Source: Xanthomonas hyacinthi (GTDB lineage Bacteria; Pseudomonadota; Gammaproteobacteria; Xanthomonadales; Xanthomonadaceae). From it: a stretch of 64,000 nucleotides of DNA. The position numbers and the translations under genes were made by a program. This document shows, piece by piece, positions 52,734 to 61,315 of the stretch (its first letter is position 1; every line of letters starts with the position of its first letter). The notes under the pieces are model-generated. The model made no database searches. It worked only from the letters and a program-made list of their open reading frames with translations, and was not told where the DNA came from. The stretch spans positions 4,285,001-4,349,000 of the forward strand of contig NZ_CP043476.1 in assembly GCF_009769165.1 (NCBI RefSeq), written 5' to 3'.

Positions 52734-54734
52734 TCAGGCCGCCCGCGGCACCCGCAGCGAACGCACCAGGCCGCCGATGTCCACGATCAGCGCGACGCGG
52801 CCGTCGCCGAGGATGGTCGCCCCGGAAATGCCGCCGATGCGCCGGTAGTTGTTCTCGATGTTCTTGACCACCACCTGCTGCTGGCCGACCAGTTCGTCCA
52901 CTTCCAGCGCGATCTTCTGGCCGTCGGCCTCGACCACCACCACCAGCGGCTCGCTGCGCTCGGTGCGGCCGTAGCCGTAGCAATCGCTGAGCGACAGGAT
53001 CGGCAGGTATTCGCCGCGGACCCGCAGCACGCGGCCTTCGCCGGCCATGCTGCGGATGTCGTCGGGCTGCGGCTGCAGCGCTTCGAGCACGTAGGCCAGC
53101 GGCAGGATCAGGGTCTCGCTGGCGACCGACACGGTCATGCCGTCCAGGATCGCCAGGGTCAGCGGCAGCCGGATCAGCACGCGCGTGCCGCGGCCGGCAT
53201 TGCTTTCCAGCTGCACTTCGCCGCCCAGGCCCTGGATGTTGCGGCGGACCACGTCCATGCCCACGCCGCGCCCGGACAGGTCGGTGACCGCGTCGGCGGT
53301 GGAGAAGCCGGGGGCGAAGATCAGGTCCCACACCTGCGCATCGGTCGGGTTGTCCGCCACGCTCAGGCCGCGCTCGGCGGCCTTGGCCAGGATCCGCTCG
53401 CGGTTGAGGCCGGCGCCGTCGTCGCTGACTTCGATGACGATGTGCCCGCCCTGGTGCGAGGCGGCCAGGGTGATGGTGCCGGTCTCGTCCTTGCCGGCGG
53501 CGCGGCGCGCTTCCGGCATTTCCAGGCCGTGGTCGATCGAATTGCGCACCAGGTGCACCAGCGGATCGGCGATCTTCTCGATCAGGCCCTTGTCCAGCTC
53601 GGTGCCTTCGCCGATGGTGCGCAGCCGCACCTGCTTGCCGAGGCGGCTGGACAGGTCGCGGACCAGGCGCGGGAAGCGGCGGAATACCGCGTCCACCGGC
53701 AGCATGCGCACGCCGATCACCGCTTCCTGCAGGTCGCGGGTATTGCGTTCGAGCAGGTCCAGGCCGGCGAACAGGCGTTCGGCGTGGGCCGGGTCGAGGT
53801 CGCCGGAGACCTGCTTGAGCATGGCCTGGGTGATGACCAGTTCGCCGACCAGGTTGATCAGCGCATCGACCTTGTCGACGCTGACCCGGATCGAGCTTTC
53901 CGCTTCGTGCGCGGCGGCGGCGTTGCCGGCCGGCGCATTGGCGGCCACGGCGGCGGCCGGCGCGGCGGTGGCGCTGGTCGGCGGCTGCGCCAGGGTGGGG
54001 GCGGGCGCGCTGGCCAGGCTCGGCGGCGGCACCGCGCGGATGTCCAGTTCGCAATCGTCGATCACCCAGGCGAAGGTGTCTTCGATCGCGCTGCGCGGGA
54101 TCTTGCCGACCAGGCCCAGGTCCCAGGCCAGATAGGCCTCGAGCGGGTCGAGGTCGTTGAAGCCGGGCAGGCGCGCGGTGCGGCAGGCGACCTGCAGCGG
54201 GCCGAGGTGTTCGAGTTCGCGGATGATGCGCAGCGGGTCGTTGCCGCTCATGAACAGCGACGGCGCCGGGGTGAAGCCGATCTGCCAGGCTTCCGGTTCG
54301 GCCGGCTGGTTGGCGGCCGGGGTCGCGGCGGGCGCGGCGGCGGCAGTGCCGTTGAGCGCCTGCTGCAGGCGCTCGTGCACGGCCTCGACCGCGACCGGAT
54401 CGGCCGGGGTGCCGTGCTCGGCTTCGCGCAGCAGCGCGCGCAGCACGTCCACCGAGCCGAGGATCGCGTCGATCGCGTGTGCTTCCACCTCGCGCTTGCC
54501 CGAGCGCAGCTCGTCGAGCAGCGTCTCCAGCACGTGGGTCAGGCCGGCCATCGCCTCGAAGCCGAAGGTGGCGGCGCCGCCCTTGATCGAGTGCGCGGCG
54601 CGGAACACCGAGTTGATCGTTTCGGGGTCGCGGTTGCCTTCTTCCAGCGACAGCAATCCGGCTTCCATCGCGTCCAGCCCTTCACGGCTTTCCTCGAAGA
54701 AGGTGGCGTGGAAACGTTGCAGGTCCATGCTCAT
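52734..54734 (-). CDS. cheA2: Chemotaxis histidine kinase CheA (second copy)
   Basis: This 666-residue kinase has an HPt domain with phospho-acceptor His48 in FRAAHSIKGGAATFG. A divergent second region lies at about 145-235 (where a P2-like domain would be), then an Ala/Pro linker, a dimerisation domain (about 285-345), the HATPase with N box HLVRNSIDHG, G1 SDDGAGL and G2 GRGVGMDVV, and a C-terminal CheW-like P5 domain (about 530-660). All catalytic elements are present. It is co-oriented with a cheY and a STAS gene and is distinct from the cheA in the cheYZ operon, so the cell has two CheA-based inputs or mixed arrays. Confidence 0.96.
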   Translation of the reverse strand: MSMDLQRFHATFFEESREGLDAMEAGLLSLEEGNRDPETINSVFRAAHSIKGGAATFGFEAMAGLTHVLETLLDELRSGKREVEAHAIDAILGSVDVLRALLREAEHGTPADPVAVEAVHERLQQALNGTAAAAPAATPAANQPAEPEAWQIGFTPAPSLFMSGNDPLRIIRELEHLGPLQVACRTARLPGFNDLDPLEAYLAWDLGLVGKIPRSAIEDTFAWVIDDCELDIRAVPPPSLASAPAPTLAQPPTSATAAPAAAVAANAPAGNAAAAHEAESSIRVSVDKVDALINLVGELVITQAMLKQVSGDLDPAHAERLFAGLDLLERNTRDLQEAVIGVRMLPVDAVFRRFPRLVRDLSSRLGKQVRLRTIGEGTELDKGLIEKIADPLVHLVRNSIDHGLEMPEARRAAGKDETGTITLAASHQGGHIVIEVSDDGAGLNRERILAKAAERGLSVADNPTDAQVWDLIFAPGFSTADAVTDLSGRGVGMDVVRRNIQGLGGEVQLESNAGRGTRVLIRLPLTLAILDGMTVSVASETLILPLAYVLEALQPQPDDIRSMAGEGRVLRVRGEYLPILSLSDCYGYGRTERSEPLVVVVEADGQKIALEVDELVGQQQVVVKNIENNYRRIGGISGATILGDGRVALIVDIGGLVRSLRVPRAA

Positions 54735-54767
54735 GGGCGGGGAATCCGGAGAAGGGTGGAGAGGGAA

Positions 54768-55133
54768 TCAGCCCAGGACTTTCTGGACGGTGGCGATCAG
54801 CTGTTCCGGGTTGAACGGCTTGACCAGCCAGCCGGTGGCGCCGGCCGCCTTGCCTTCGGACTTCTTGTCCGCCGCCGACTCGGTGGTCAGCATCAGCATC
54901 GGCGTGAACTTGTAGTCCGGCAGCTGGCGCAGCGCGCGGATCAGCGAGATGCCGTCCATGTTCGGCATGTTGACGTCGGTGACCACCGCGTTGAAGCGCT
55001 GGCCCTGGGCGCGGCCGAGCGCGACCTGGCCGTCTTCGGCTTCCTCCACCGCGAACCCGGCCGAGGTCAGGGCAAAGGAGACCATCTGGCGCATCGACGC
55101 CGAATCGTCCACCACCAAGATACGTGCGCTCAT
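54768..55133 (-). CDS. cheY2: CheY-like single-domain response regulator
   Basis: This 121-residue protein is one receiver domain. The acidic pocket is Asp9-Asp10, the phospho-acceptor is Asp53 in VVTDVNMPNMDG, the switch Thr is in MLTTESAAD and the conserved Lys is in WLVKPFNP. It is probably phosphorylated by CheA2, whose gene starts 33 bases downstream. The ATG overlaps the STAS gene stop (ATGA). Confidence 0.94.
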   Translation of the reverse strand: MSARILVVDDSASMRQMVSFALTSAGFAVEEAEDGQVALGRAQGQRFNAVVTDVNMPNMDGISLIRALRQLPDYKFTPMLMLTTESAADKKSEGKAAGATGWLVKPFNPEQLIATVQKVLG

Positions 55134-55438
55134 GCCGCGTTCTCCACAGATTTCAGGTTGTCAGGGGGTGCAGGAAGGCCCAGCGATGCGCTGACCCCCA
55201 GCAGGCGTGCCGCATCGCGGAACGTGTCGTTGCAGGCCGCGAACACCGTGCGTTTGCCGTCCTGGCGACGTGCATCGACGAATGCGCACAGCACCTGCAC
55301 GGAGGCGGTATGGATGCGGCGGACCTCGCCGGCGTCCAGCTGCAGCTCGTCGTCCGACGCCAGCAACGGGGTCAGCCGTTGTTTCAGGTCGGCACTGGTC
55401 TCGATGCCGAGATCCTCGCCCAGGGTGACTGTGCTCAT
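55130..55438 (-). CDS. STAS-domain protein in the second chemotaxis operon
   Basis: This 102-residue protein resembles a STAS (anti-sigma antagonist) domain: LGEDLGIETSADLKQRLTPL, then LDAGEVRRIHTASVQVLCAF, where STAS proteins carry their phosphorylatable Ser or Thr. Two ATGs are adjacent-in-frame (55441 and 55438); the second is favoured because GGAG lies five bases before it. It is the first gene of the STAS-cheY-cheA2 unit. Small STAS proteins recur next to cheA genes, but their role in chemotaxis is unclear. Confidence 0.82.
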   Translation of the reverse strand: MSTVTLGEDLGIETSADLKQRLTPLLASDDELQLDAGEVRRIHTASVQVLCAFVDARRQDGKRTVFAACNDTFRDAARLLGVSASLGLPAPPDNLKSVENAA

Positions 55439-55468
55439 CATTGCTCCGCACGAATGGTTCTAGGGCAG

Positions 55469-55495
55469 ATAACGGCCAATGCGCGGGAAGCTTTA
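55469..55495 (-). promoter_or_regulatory. Sigma-28 promoter of STAS-cheY2-cheA2
   Basis: On the minus strand TAAAGCTT (55495-55488) is 11 bases from GCCGTTAT (55476-55469). The -35 octamer differs from consensus at one position. The ATG is about 31 bases downstream. The rest of the gap to 55734 holds no gene. Confidence 0.8.
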
Positions 55496-55734
55496 GCGGC
55501 GCATCGGGAAAGTGCGGCAGGGTTGGCAGTTGCCGGGCGGTGATGCCGGGCATCGCCGCTGGCGCGGCGCGGCGCCGGGCCGGGGCCGGTCGTTGCCGCG
55601 ACAGGGACGCGCCAGGCTTGGCCGGGCGCGCGGAAGACTGCTGCGTGGCACGCTCGCTTACCTCAACGAGCCTGCTTTGCTTCTTGCTGCTCGACCCGCA
55701 AGCGTTCAGGCGCAGCGGGACCCTCCGCATGGCC

Positions 55735-56877
55735 TCAGTGCAGCAGCTGCTCGGCGTCGAGCAGGATCATCGGCTGCGGCCCCAGCCGCGCCACGCCGCG
55801 GAACAGGTGATTGGAGATGCGGCAGATGCGGGCGTTGTCCGGCGGCTCGATCTGCTGGTCGGTGAGGCTGGCCACGTCCTCGACCGCGGACACGCGCAGG
55901 CCCAGGGTCTCGCCGTTCTCTTCCAGCACCACCACCCGGGTCAGCATGTCCATCTCGATCGGTGCGGCGCCCAGGTGGATGCCCAGGTCGATCACCGGCA
56001 CCACCTGGCCACGCAGGTTCATGATCCCCAGCATCGCCGTCGGGGTGCCGCGCAGCGCCAGCAACGGCACCGGCAGCACCACTTCCTGCACCTTCAGCAG
56101 TTCCAGCGCATAGGCCTGTTCGCCGCAGCGCAGGCGCAGCCAGCGGGTGCTGCGGTCCGGCGCGCGGCGCTGGTGCGGGGAGGCTTCGTGGGGCACGCTC
56201 GGGGCCATGAACGCCTGCAGGTTGGGCGGTAGCCGCGCGCCCGCGGCCTGCGTGCGCTCGGCCTCGACGCGGCGTTCCGGCGGCACCGCCATCGGCGGAC
56301 GCTTGGTCGCACGTGCTGCCGCCGCATCGTCTTCGGCGGCCAGGTCGCGCGGCGGCGCGGCGGCGCGCTGCATCTCCATCGCCGCGACCACCTCCAGATC
56401 GGCCTGGCGCTCGGCATCGGATGGGGCCTGCTGCGACATGATCCCGGCCAGGGCCGGGTCGGAATCGGCTTCGGCCAGCACCGCGGCGGCGATCTCTTGC
56501 GGAGTCGGGCCGGCCGGCTTGGGCGCCAGGGCCTGCTGCGACATGATCCCGGCCAGGGCCGGATCGGAATCGGCTTCGGCCAGCACCGCGGCGGCGATCT
56601 CTTGCGGGGTCGGGCCGGCCGGCTTGGGCGCCGGGGCCTGCTGCGACATGATCCCGGCCAGGGCCGGGTCGGAATCGGCTTCGGCCAGCACCGCGGCGGC
56701 GATCTCTGCCGCGGTGGGGCCGGCCGGGGCGGGCGCGGCGACGGCGCGCGCCGGTTCCGGCGCCGCTGCGGCGCTGGCCGCCGCGCGCGTCGCCTGGCGT
56801 TCGGCGTCCCGCTCCTCGGCGATCGCCTCGTGCAGCAGGCCTTCCAGATAGTCGTCGATGACCCCGGGGGCGTTCAT
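55735..56877 (-). CDS. parP: CheW-domain protein with repeat-rich N terminus (ParP-like)
   Basis: This 380-residue protein has a short N-terminal helix (VIDDYLEGLLHEAIAEE). Three 35-residue tandem repeats (about 48-152, unit GPTPQEIAAAVLAEADSDPA and on) and a charged linker follow, then a C-terminal CheW domain (about 240-378, LELLKVQEVVLPVP, GIMNLRGQVVPVIDL). In Vibrio and Pseudomonas the ParA-like ParC and a CheW-domain ParP hold chemotaxis arrays at the pole. This gene overlaps a parC-like gene by four bases, so ParP is the best match. The AIF-type CheW/CheA-interaction features cannot be confirmed by eye. It is the last gene of the flhG-to-parP run. Confidence 0.85.
   Translation of the reverse strand: MNAPGVIDDYLEGLLHEAIAEERDAERQATRAAASAAAAPEPARAVAAPAPAGPTAAEIAAAVLAEADSDPALAGIMSQQAPAPKPAGPTPQEIAAAVLAEADSDPALAGIMSQQALAPKPAGPTPQEIAAAVLAEADSDPALAGIMSQQAPSDAERQADLEVVAAMEMQRAAAPPRDLAAEDDAAAARATKRPPMAVPPERRVEAERTQAAGARLPPNLQAFMAPSVPHEASPHQRRAPDRSTRWLRLRCGEQAYALELLKVQEVVLPVPLLALRGTPTAMLGIMNLRGQVVPVIDLGIHLGAAPIEMDMLTRVVVLEENGETLGLRVSAVEDVASLTDQQIEPPDNARICRISNHLFRGVARLGPQPMILLDAEQLLH
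56427..56741 (-). repeat. Three 105-base tandem repeats inside parP
   Basis: Units begin at about 56427, 56532 and 56637 and are almost identical at DNA level (for example GACATGATCCCGGCCAGGGC in each). Each encodes 35 residues with core IAAAVLAEADSDPALAGIMS. The exact multiple of three keeps the frame, so copy number can vary between strains without breaking the protein. Confidence 0.93.
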
Positions 56878-57656
56878 GCGGCCTGCTCCAGCGGCGTGGC
56901 ATCGCTGGCGATCAGCCATTCCAGCGCGCGCCGGTAGGCGGCCAGGCCGCGGCCGGGGTAGTCGCCGGGGACGCCGGCGACGGTCAACGCCTTGACGTTG
57001 CAGATCTTGGTATCGACCGGGATCGCGTCTTCCCAGACCCGCTCGCCGTAGCTGTCCTGCATCTGCCGCAGGGTGTCGTTGCCGGCGCGGGTGCGCTTGT
57101 CGTACAGGGTCGGCAGGATCGAGGTGGGCAGCGGACGGCGGCGCGAGCGCTCGACCATGTCCACGGTACGGACCATGCTGGCCAGGCCGTGCAGCGCCAG
57201 CGGCTCGGCCTGGGTCGGGATGATCACCCGATCGGCCGCGGCCAGCGCGTTGATCATCAGCAGGCCCAGGGTCGGCGGGCAGTCGAGCAGGATGTAGTCG
57301 TGCTGGCCGGCGTGACGCGCCATGGCCTGCTGCAGGGCCAGGCCCAGCCCGGGCTGGTTGGCGCTGCGCCGCTCCAGCGTGGCCAGCGCGGTCTGCCCGC
57401 AGACATAGCTCAGGCGCTCGATGGCGCTGTCGCGGGCCAGCGCGGTCAGGTCGCCCGGCGGCGTGGCGAACAGGTCGAGCACGCCGCTCGGCGGCGGATC
57501 CTGCGGCACCTCGAAGGCACGGGTCAACGAGGCGTGCGGATCGAGATCCAGCATCAGCACGCGGTGGCCGAGCATGGCCAAGCCACGGCCCAGCGCCAGC
57601 GTGGTCGTGGTCTTGCCCACGCCACCCTTCTGGTTGGCAATCGCCCAGATGCGCAT
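56874..57656 (-). CDS. parC: ParA-family ATPase for polar chemotaxis arrays (ParC-like)
   Basis: This 260-residue ParA/MinD-type ATPase has a deviant Walker A motif NQKGGVGKTTTTLALG, the switch region LDLDPHASLTRAF and Walker B ILLDCPPTLGLLM. Genes of this type between motCD and a cheW-domain gene encode ParC, which places chemosensory arrays at the flagellated pole and partitions them at division. The ATG shares one base with the motD stop, and the stop overlaps the parP start. It is distinct from flhG at the right edge. Confidence 0.88.
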   Translation of the reverse strand: MRIWAIANQKGGVGKTTTTLALGRGLAMLGHRVLMLDLDPHASLTRAFEVPQDPPPSGVLDLFATPPGDLTALARDSAIERLSYVCGQTALATLERRSANQPGLGLALQQAMARHAGQHDYILLDCPPTLGLLMINALAAADRVIIPTQAEPLALHGLASMVRTVDMVERSRRRPLPTSILPTLYDKRTRAGNDTLRQMQDSYGERVWEDAIPVDTKICNVKALTVAGVPGDYPGRGLAAYRRALEWLIASDATPLEQAA

Positions 57657-58660
57657 CAGTTCACTCCTTCAATGGCGGCAGGTACCGCGCGGGGCTGGCC
57701 GGCATTGCCGGCAGCCGCCGCGGCGAAATGTAGCGGGCTCGCCGGCGCTGCGCCGGCGGTATCGGTCAATCGGTCTTGCGGCGACGGGGTGCCGGCCGCG
57801 GCGACGGGCGCCGCGTCGCGGCCGCGATCGGCGCCAGCGCGATCGGCGCCGCCGGCATCGGCCAGGATCACCAGCACCACGCGGCGGTTGGCGTTGCGGC
57901 CGGCCTGGCTGCCGTTGTCGGCACGCGGGCGGAACTCGCCGTAGCCGATCATCGACAGCCGCGACGGCTGCAGGCCCTGGTCGGCGAACAGATGCACCAC
58001 GCTGGCCGCGCGCGCCGCCGACAGCTCCCAGTTGGACGGGAACTGCACGGTGGCGATCGGGCTGTTGTCGGTATAGCCCTCCACGCGCACGCCGTTGGGC
58101 ACCGGCACCAGCACCTGCGCCAGCTGCGCCAGGGTGGAGCGGGCGCTCTGGTCCAGCGACGCGGAGCCGGAGCCGAACAGGATGTCGCTGTTGATCTCCA
58201 CTTCGATCCACAGCCCGGCATGGCGCACGGTGATCAGCTGCTTCTGGATCAGCGGCGCCAGCGCGGCGCCGAGCCGGTCGGCGATGCCGTCGAGCTGGCG
58301 CTGCGCGCGGCGCAGCTGCTCCTCGTCGCGCAGCGCGCCGGGCGCGCGCAGCGGCGAGGCCGAGGGCAGCCGGTTCGGGTCGGGCAGGGACAGCGCCGGG
58401 CTGGACTTGATCGGGGTCGGACGCGCGCCGCCCTGGCCCTGCATCAGGCGTTCGCCGACCTGCACCGGGCTCATCGTCCGCGGCGCGCCGCCGAAAGCGG
58501 TGCTCATCGCGTCGGCCATGACCCGGTACTTGGCCTCGTTGACCGTGGACAGCGCGTACATCACCACGAAGAAGGCGAGCAGCAACGTCATCAGATCGGC
58601 ATAGGGGATGGCCCATGCCTCATGGTTGACGTGATCTTCGTGCTGACGCTTGCGGGCCAT
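57656..58660 (-). CDS. motD: Flagellar stator protein MotD (MotB family)
   Basis: This 334-residue protein has one membrane segment (about 18-40, WAIPYADLMTLLLAFFVVMY) that includes the proton-carrying Asp of the stator. A linker follows, then an OmpA-like peptidoglycan-binding domain (about 150-265, RVEGYTDNSPI, SAARAASVV, GYGEFRP, NANRRVVLVI). The 65-residue Ala-rich C-terminal tail is extra. With MotC it forms a proton-driven stator, the MotCD type found near cheA in pseudomonads and xanthomonads. It lies 10 bases after motC. Confidence 0.94.
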   Translation of the reverse strand: MARKRQHEDHVNHEAWAIPYADLMTLLLAFFVVMYALSTVNEAKYRVMADAMSTAFGGAPRTMSPVQVGERLMQGQGGARPTPIKSSPALSLPDPNRLPSASPLRAPGALRDEEQLRRAQRQLDGIADRLGAALAPLIQKQLITVRHAGLWIEVEINSDILFGSGSASLDQSARSTLAQLAQVLVPVPNGVRVEGYTDNSPIATVQFPSNWELSAARAASVVHLFADQGLQPSRLSMIGYGEFRPRADNGSQAGRNANRRVVLVILADAGGADRAGADRGRDAAPVAAAGTPSPQDRLTDTAGAAPASPLHFAAAAAGNAGQPRAVPAAIEGVN

Positions 58661-58670
58661 GGTCGTGGGG

Positions 58671-59411
58671 TCAATGCAAGAAGCCGGCCAGCTTCGATTC
58701 GATGTTGCGCGGGTTCTCGCCCTGGGCGATGGCGATGAGCCCCTCGATGATCATTTCGCGCTCGCCGCTGCTGTGCTTGATCACGCTCTTGAGCTTGCTG
58801 GCCATCGGCAGGAACAGCAGGTTGGCCGAGGCGATGCCGTAGATGGTGGCGGTGAACGCGGCGGCGATGCCGTGGCCGAGCTTGCTCGGGTCGGCGAGGT
58901 TCTTCATCACCGCGATCAGCCCCAGCACCGCGCCGATGATGCCCAGCGTCGGCGCATAGATGCCCATGCCTTCGAACACCTTGGCCGCGGCCAGGTCGCA
59001 GTGTTCCTGGCCGTCCAGGTCGATCTCCAGCATGTGCCGGATCGATTCCGGCTCCACCCCGTCGACCAGCATCTGCAGGCCCTTGCGCACGAACGGGTCG
59101 TTCTGCTGCTGCACCTGGTTCTCCAGGCCGAGCAGGCCCTGGCGGCGGGCGATGTTGCTCCACTCCATGATCTGCAGCAGCAGGGCCTGGCGATCGCTGG
59201 CCGGCGGACGCAGGATCCACTTGGCGATCTGGAACGCGCGCTTGAACACCGCCGGCGGGGTATGCACCAGGATCGCGGCGATGGTGCCAACGATCACGAT
59301 CACGAACGCGGCCGGCGACCACAGCGCCGAAACGCCGGCGCCCTTGAGGATGCTGCCGCCGACCAGCGAGGCGATCGCCAGCAGCAAGCCAATGAGACTG
59401 AGTTTGTCCAT
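58671..59411 (-). CDS. motC: Flagellar stator protein MotC (MotA family)
   Basis: This 246-residue protein has four membrane segments, two near the N terminus (MDKLSLIGLLLAIASLVGGS and AAFVIVIVGTIAAILV) and two near residues 150-205 (MGIYAPTLGIIGAVLGLIAV, ATIYGIASANLLFLPMASKL). The large cytoplasmic loop carries the charged residues that contact FliG. The start MDKLSLIG at 59411 fits the family. A sigma-28 -10 box ends eight bases before this ATG and no Shine-Dalgarno sequence is visible, so a leaderless message is likely. Confidence 0.95.
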   Translation of the reverse strand: MDKLSLIGLLLAIASLVGGSILKGAGVSALWSPAAFVIVIVGTIAAILVHTPPAVFKRAFQIAKWILRPPASDRQALLLQIMEWSNIARRQGLLGLENQVQQQNDPFVRKGLQMLVDGVEPESIRHMLEIDLDGQEHCDLAAAKVFEGMGIYAPTLGIIGAVLGLIAVMKNLADPSKLGHGIAAAFTATIYGIASANLLFLPMASKLKSVIKHSSGEREMIIEGLIAIAQGENPRNIESKLAGFLH

Positions 59412-59418
59412 GCAGGAA

Positions 59419-59445
59419 CTATCGGCCGCGAGGGGAGGGACTTGA
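59419..59445 (-). promoter_or_regulatory. Sigma-28 promoter of motC, giving a leaderless or near-leaderless transcript
   Basis: On the minus strand TCAAGTCC (59445-59438) is 11 bases from GCCGATAG (59426-59419), a seven-of-eight -10. Transcription would start at or within two bases of the motC ATG (59411). Confidence 0.7.
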
Positions 59446-59454
59446 TGGGGCGGC

Positions 59455-59577
59455 CGGGATTGGAGATTCGGGATTGGGGATTCGAGGCGGCCAGCCGTCG
59501 GCTGCGAGCTGCGGATCGGCGAGTGCGCGGCATCTCCCCAATCCCGAATCCCCAATCCCCAATCCCCAATCCCGGCT
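59455..59577. repeat. Dispersed GGGATTGGGGATTC repeat with inverted arms
   Basis: The left arm (59455-59486) contains GGGATTGGAGATTCGGGATT, and the right arm (59535-59574) is its complement in several tandem units (CCCAATCC repeated). The two arms could form a long hairpin. Elements of this kind are scattered between Xanthomonas genes. It fills most of the cheA-motC gap. Confidence 0.85.
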
Positions 59578-59580
59578 CTA

Positions 59581-61311
59581 TCAGCTCTTCAACCCATCCA
59601 CATCCAGGATCAGCGCCAGCCGGCCGTCGCCGATCAGGGTCGCGCCGGCGTAGCCGGGCAGGCCGCGCAGCGCACGCGGCAGCGGCTTGATCACCACTTC
59701 CTCGCGGCCGCGGACCTGGTCCACGACCAGGCCCATGCGCGATTCGCCGGCCTGCACCACCACCACGGTCAGCAGCGGCAGCTGCGGCGCCTCGATGTTC
59801 AACCACTGGCGCAGGTCCACCAGCGGCAAGGTGTGCGATTGCCGGTCGAGCACGGCGCGGCCGTCGAACCAGCCCAGCGAGCGGCGCGGCGCATGCAGCA
59901 CCTCGACCACGCGCGCCAGCGGCAGCGCATAAACGGTGTCGCCGGCCTGCACCAGCAGGGTCGGCAGGATCGCCAGGGTCAGCGGCACGCGGATCAGGAA
60001 GCGGCTGCCGCGGCCCAGTTCGGACTGGATCTGGATCTGCCCGCTGAGTTCGCGGATGCGCGACTGCACCACGTCCATGCCGACGCCGCGGCCGGAGATG
60101 TCGGTGACTTCGGACTTGGTCGAGAAGCCGGGCAGGAACACCAGGTGCAGGCATTCCTCGGTGGTCAGGCGCGCGGCGGCTTCCGGATCGATCAGGCCCT
60201 TCTCGCGCGCCTTGGCGCGCAGCCGCTCCGGGTCGATGCCGGCGCCGTCGTCCTGCACCTCGATGCTGACGTAGTCGCCTTCCTGCTGCGCCGACAGGCG
60301 CACATGGCCGCTGCGCGGCTTGCCCGACGCCTCGCGCAGCGCCGGCGCTTCGACGCCGTGGTCGATCGCGTTGCGCACCAGGTGCACCAGTGGATCGGCC
60401 AGCGCCTCGACCAGGTTGCGGTCCAGTTCGGTGTCGGCGCCGATCAGTTCCAGCTCCACTTCCTTGTTCAAGGAGCGGGCGACGTCGCGCGCCACTTTCG
60501 GGAAGCGCGAGAACACCTTGCCGACCGGCTGCATGCGGGTGCGCATCACCGCCGATTGCAGGCGCGCGGTGGCGATGTCCAGGCTGCTGACCGCGCGGTC
60601 CAGTTCTTCGTCGCGCAGGCGCACGCGCAGGGTCTTGAGCCGGTTGCGCGACAGCACCAGTTCACCGATCAGATTGACGATCGCGTCCAGGCGCTTGGTG
60701 TCCACGCGCACGGTGTGTTCGGGTTCGGCGGCCTTGGTGGGCGCCGCCGCGGCCTTCGGCGCGGCCGGGATCGGGACTGGGGAAAGCTGCGGCTTGGCGC
60801 TGGGCGGGGCAGCGCCGTGCAGGTTGTCCAGCAGTGCTTCGAATTCGTCGTCGCTGATCATCTCGGGATCAGCGGATTGGGACGCTGCAGGCGCCGTGCT
60901 CTTTCCGAGTCCCGGCACCACCGCTGTTTCCTCGCCGCTGGTCGCGAACTGCGCGATCAGCTGCGGCGGCGCGCGCGGCGGTTCGCTGCCGCTGCCGAAC
61001 GCGTCGAGCATCGACTGCAGGTAGTCCAGCGACTGCTGCGCGGCGTCGAAGTGCCGCGCCTGCAGCGTGGCCTGGCCGGCGCGGGCCTGGCCCAGGGTGT
61101 CCTCGGCGGCGTGGCACAGTTCGACCATGGCGTTGATCGCCAGGAACCCGGCGCCGCCCTTGAGCGTGTGGAAGCCGCGGAATACCGCGTTGAGCTGGTC
61201 GCTGTCCTCGGGCGCCTGCTCCAGCGACACCAATTGCTCGCCGAGCCGGTCCAGGATTTCCTGGGCCTCGATGATGAAGTCGGCAGCGATGTCGTCGGGG
61301 ACGGCGCTCAT
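59581..61311 (-). CDS. cheA: Chemotaxis histidine kinase CheA
   Basis: This 576-residue kinase has HPt His48 in FRGFHTLKGGAGF, a short Ala/Pro linker in place of a large P2 domain, a dimerisation domain (about 195-255), the HATPase with HLVRNAIDHGVE, QDDGAGI and GRGVGMDVV, and a C-terminal CheW-like P5 domain (about 440-575). It is shorter than CheA2 by 90 residues, mostly in the region between HPt and dimerisation. It lies four bases after cheZ, so cheY, cheZ and cheA form the core operon controlling the polar flagellum. Confidence 0.97.
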   Translation of the reverse strand: MSAVPDDIAADFIIEAQEILDRLGEQLVSLEQAPEDSDQLNAVFRGFHTLKGGAGFLAINAMVELCHAAEDTLGQARAGQATLQARHFDAAQQSLDYLQSMLDAFGSGSEPPRAPPQLIAQFATSGEETAVVPGLGKSTAPAASQSADPEMISDDEFEALLDNLHGAAPPSAKPQLSPVPIPAAPKAAAAPTKAAEPEHTVRVDTKRLDAIVNLIGELVLSRNRLKTLRVRLRDEELDRAVSSLDIATARLQSAVMRTRMQPVGKVFSRFPKVARDVARSLNKEVELELIGADTELDRNLVEALADPLVHLVRNAIDHGVEAPALREASGKPRSGHVRLSAQQEGDYVSIEVQDDGAGIDPERLRAKAREKGLIDPEAAARLTTEECLHLVFLPGFSTKSEVTDISGRGVGMDVVQSRIRELSGQIQIQSELGRGSRFLIRVPLTLAILPTLLVQAGDTVYALPLARVVEVLHAPRRSLGWFDGRAVLDRQSHTLPLVDLRQWLNIEAPQLPLLTVVVVQAGESRMGLVVDQVRGREEVVIKPLPRALRGLPGYAGATLIGDGRLALILDVDGLKS

Positions 61312-61315
61312 CAGA

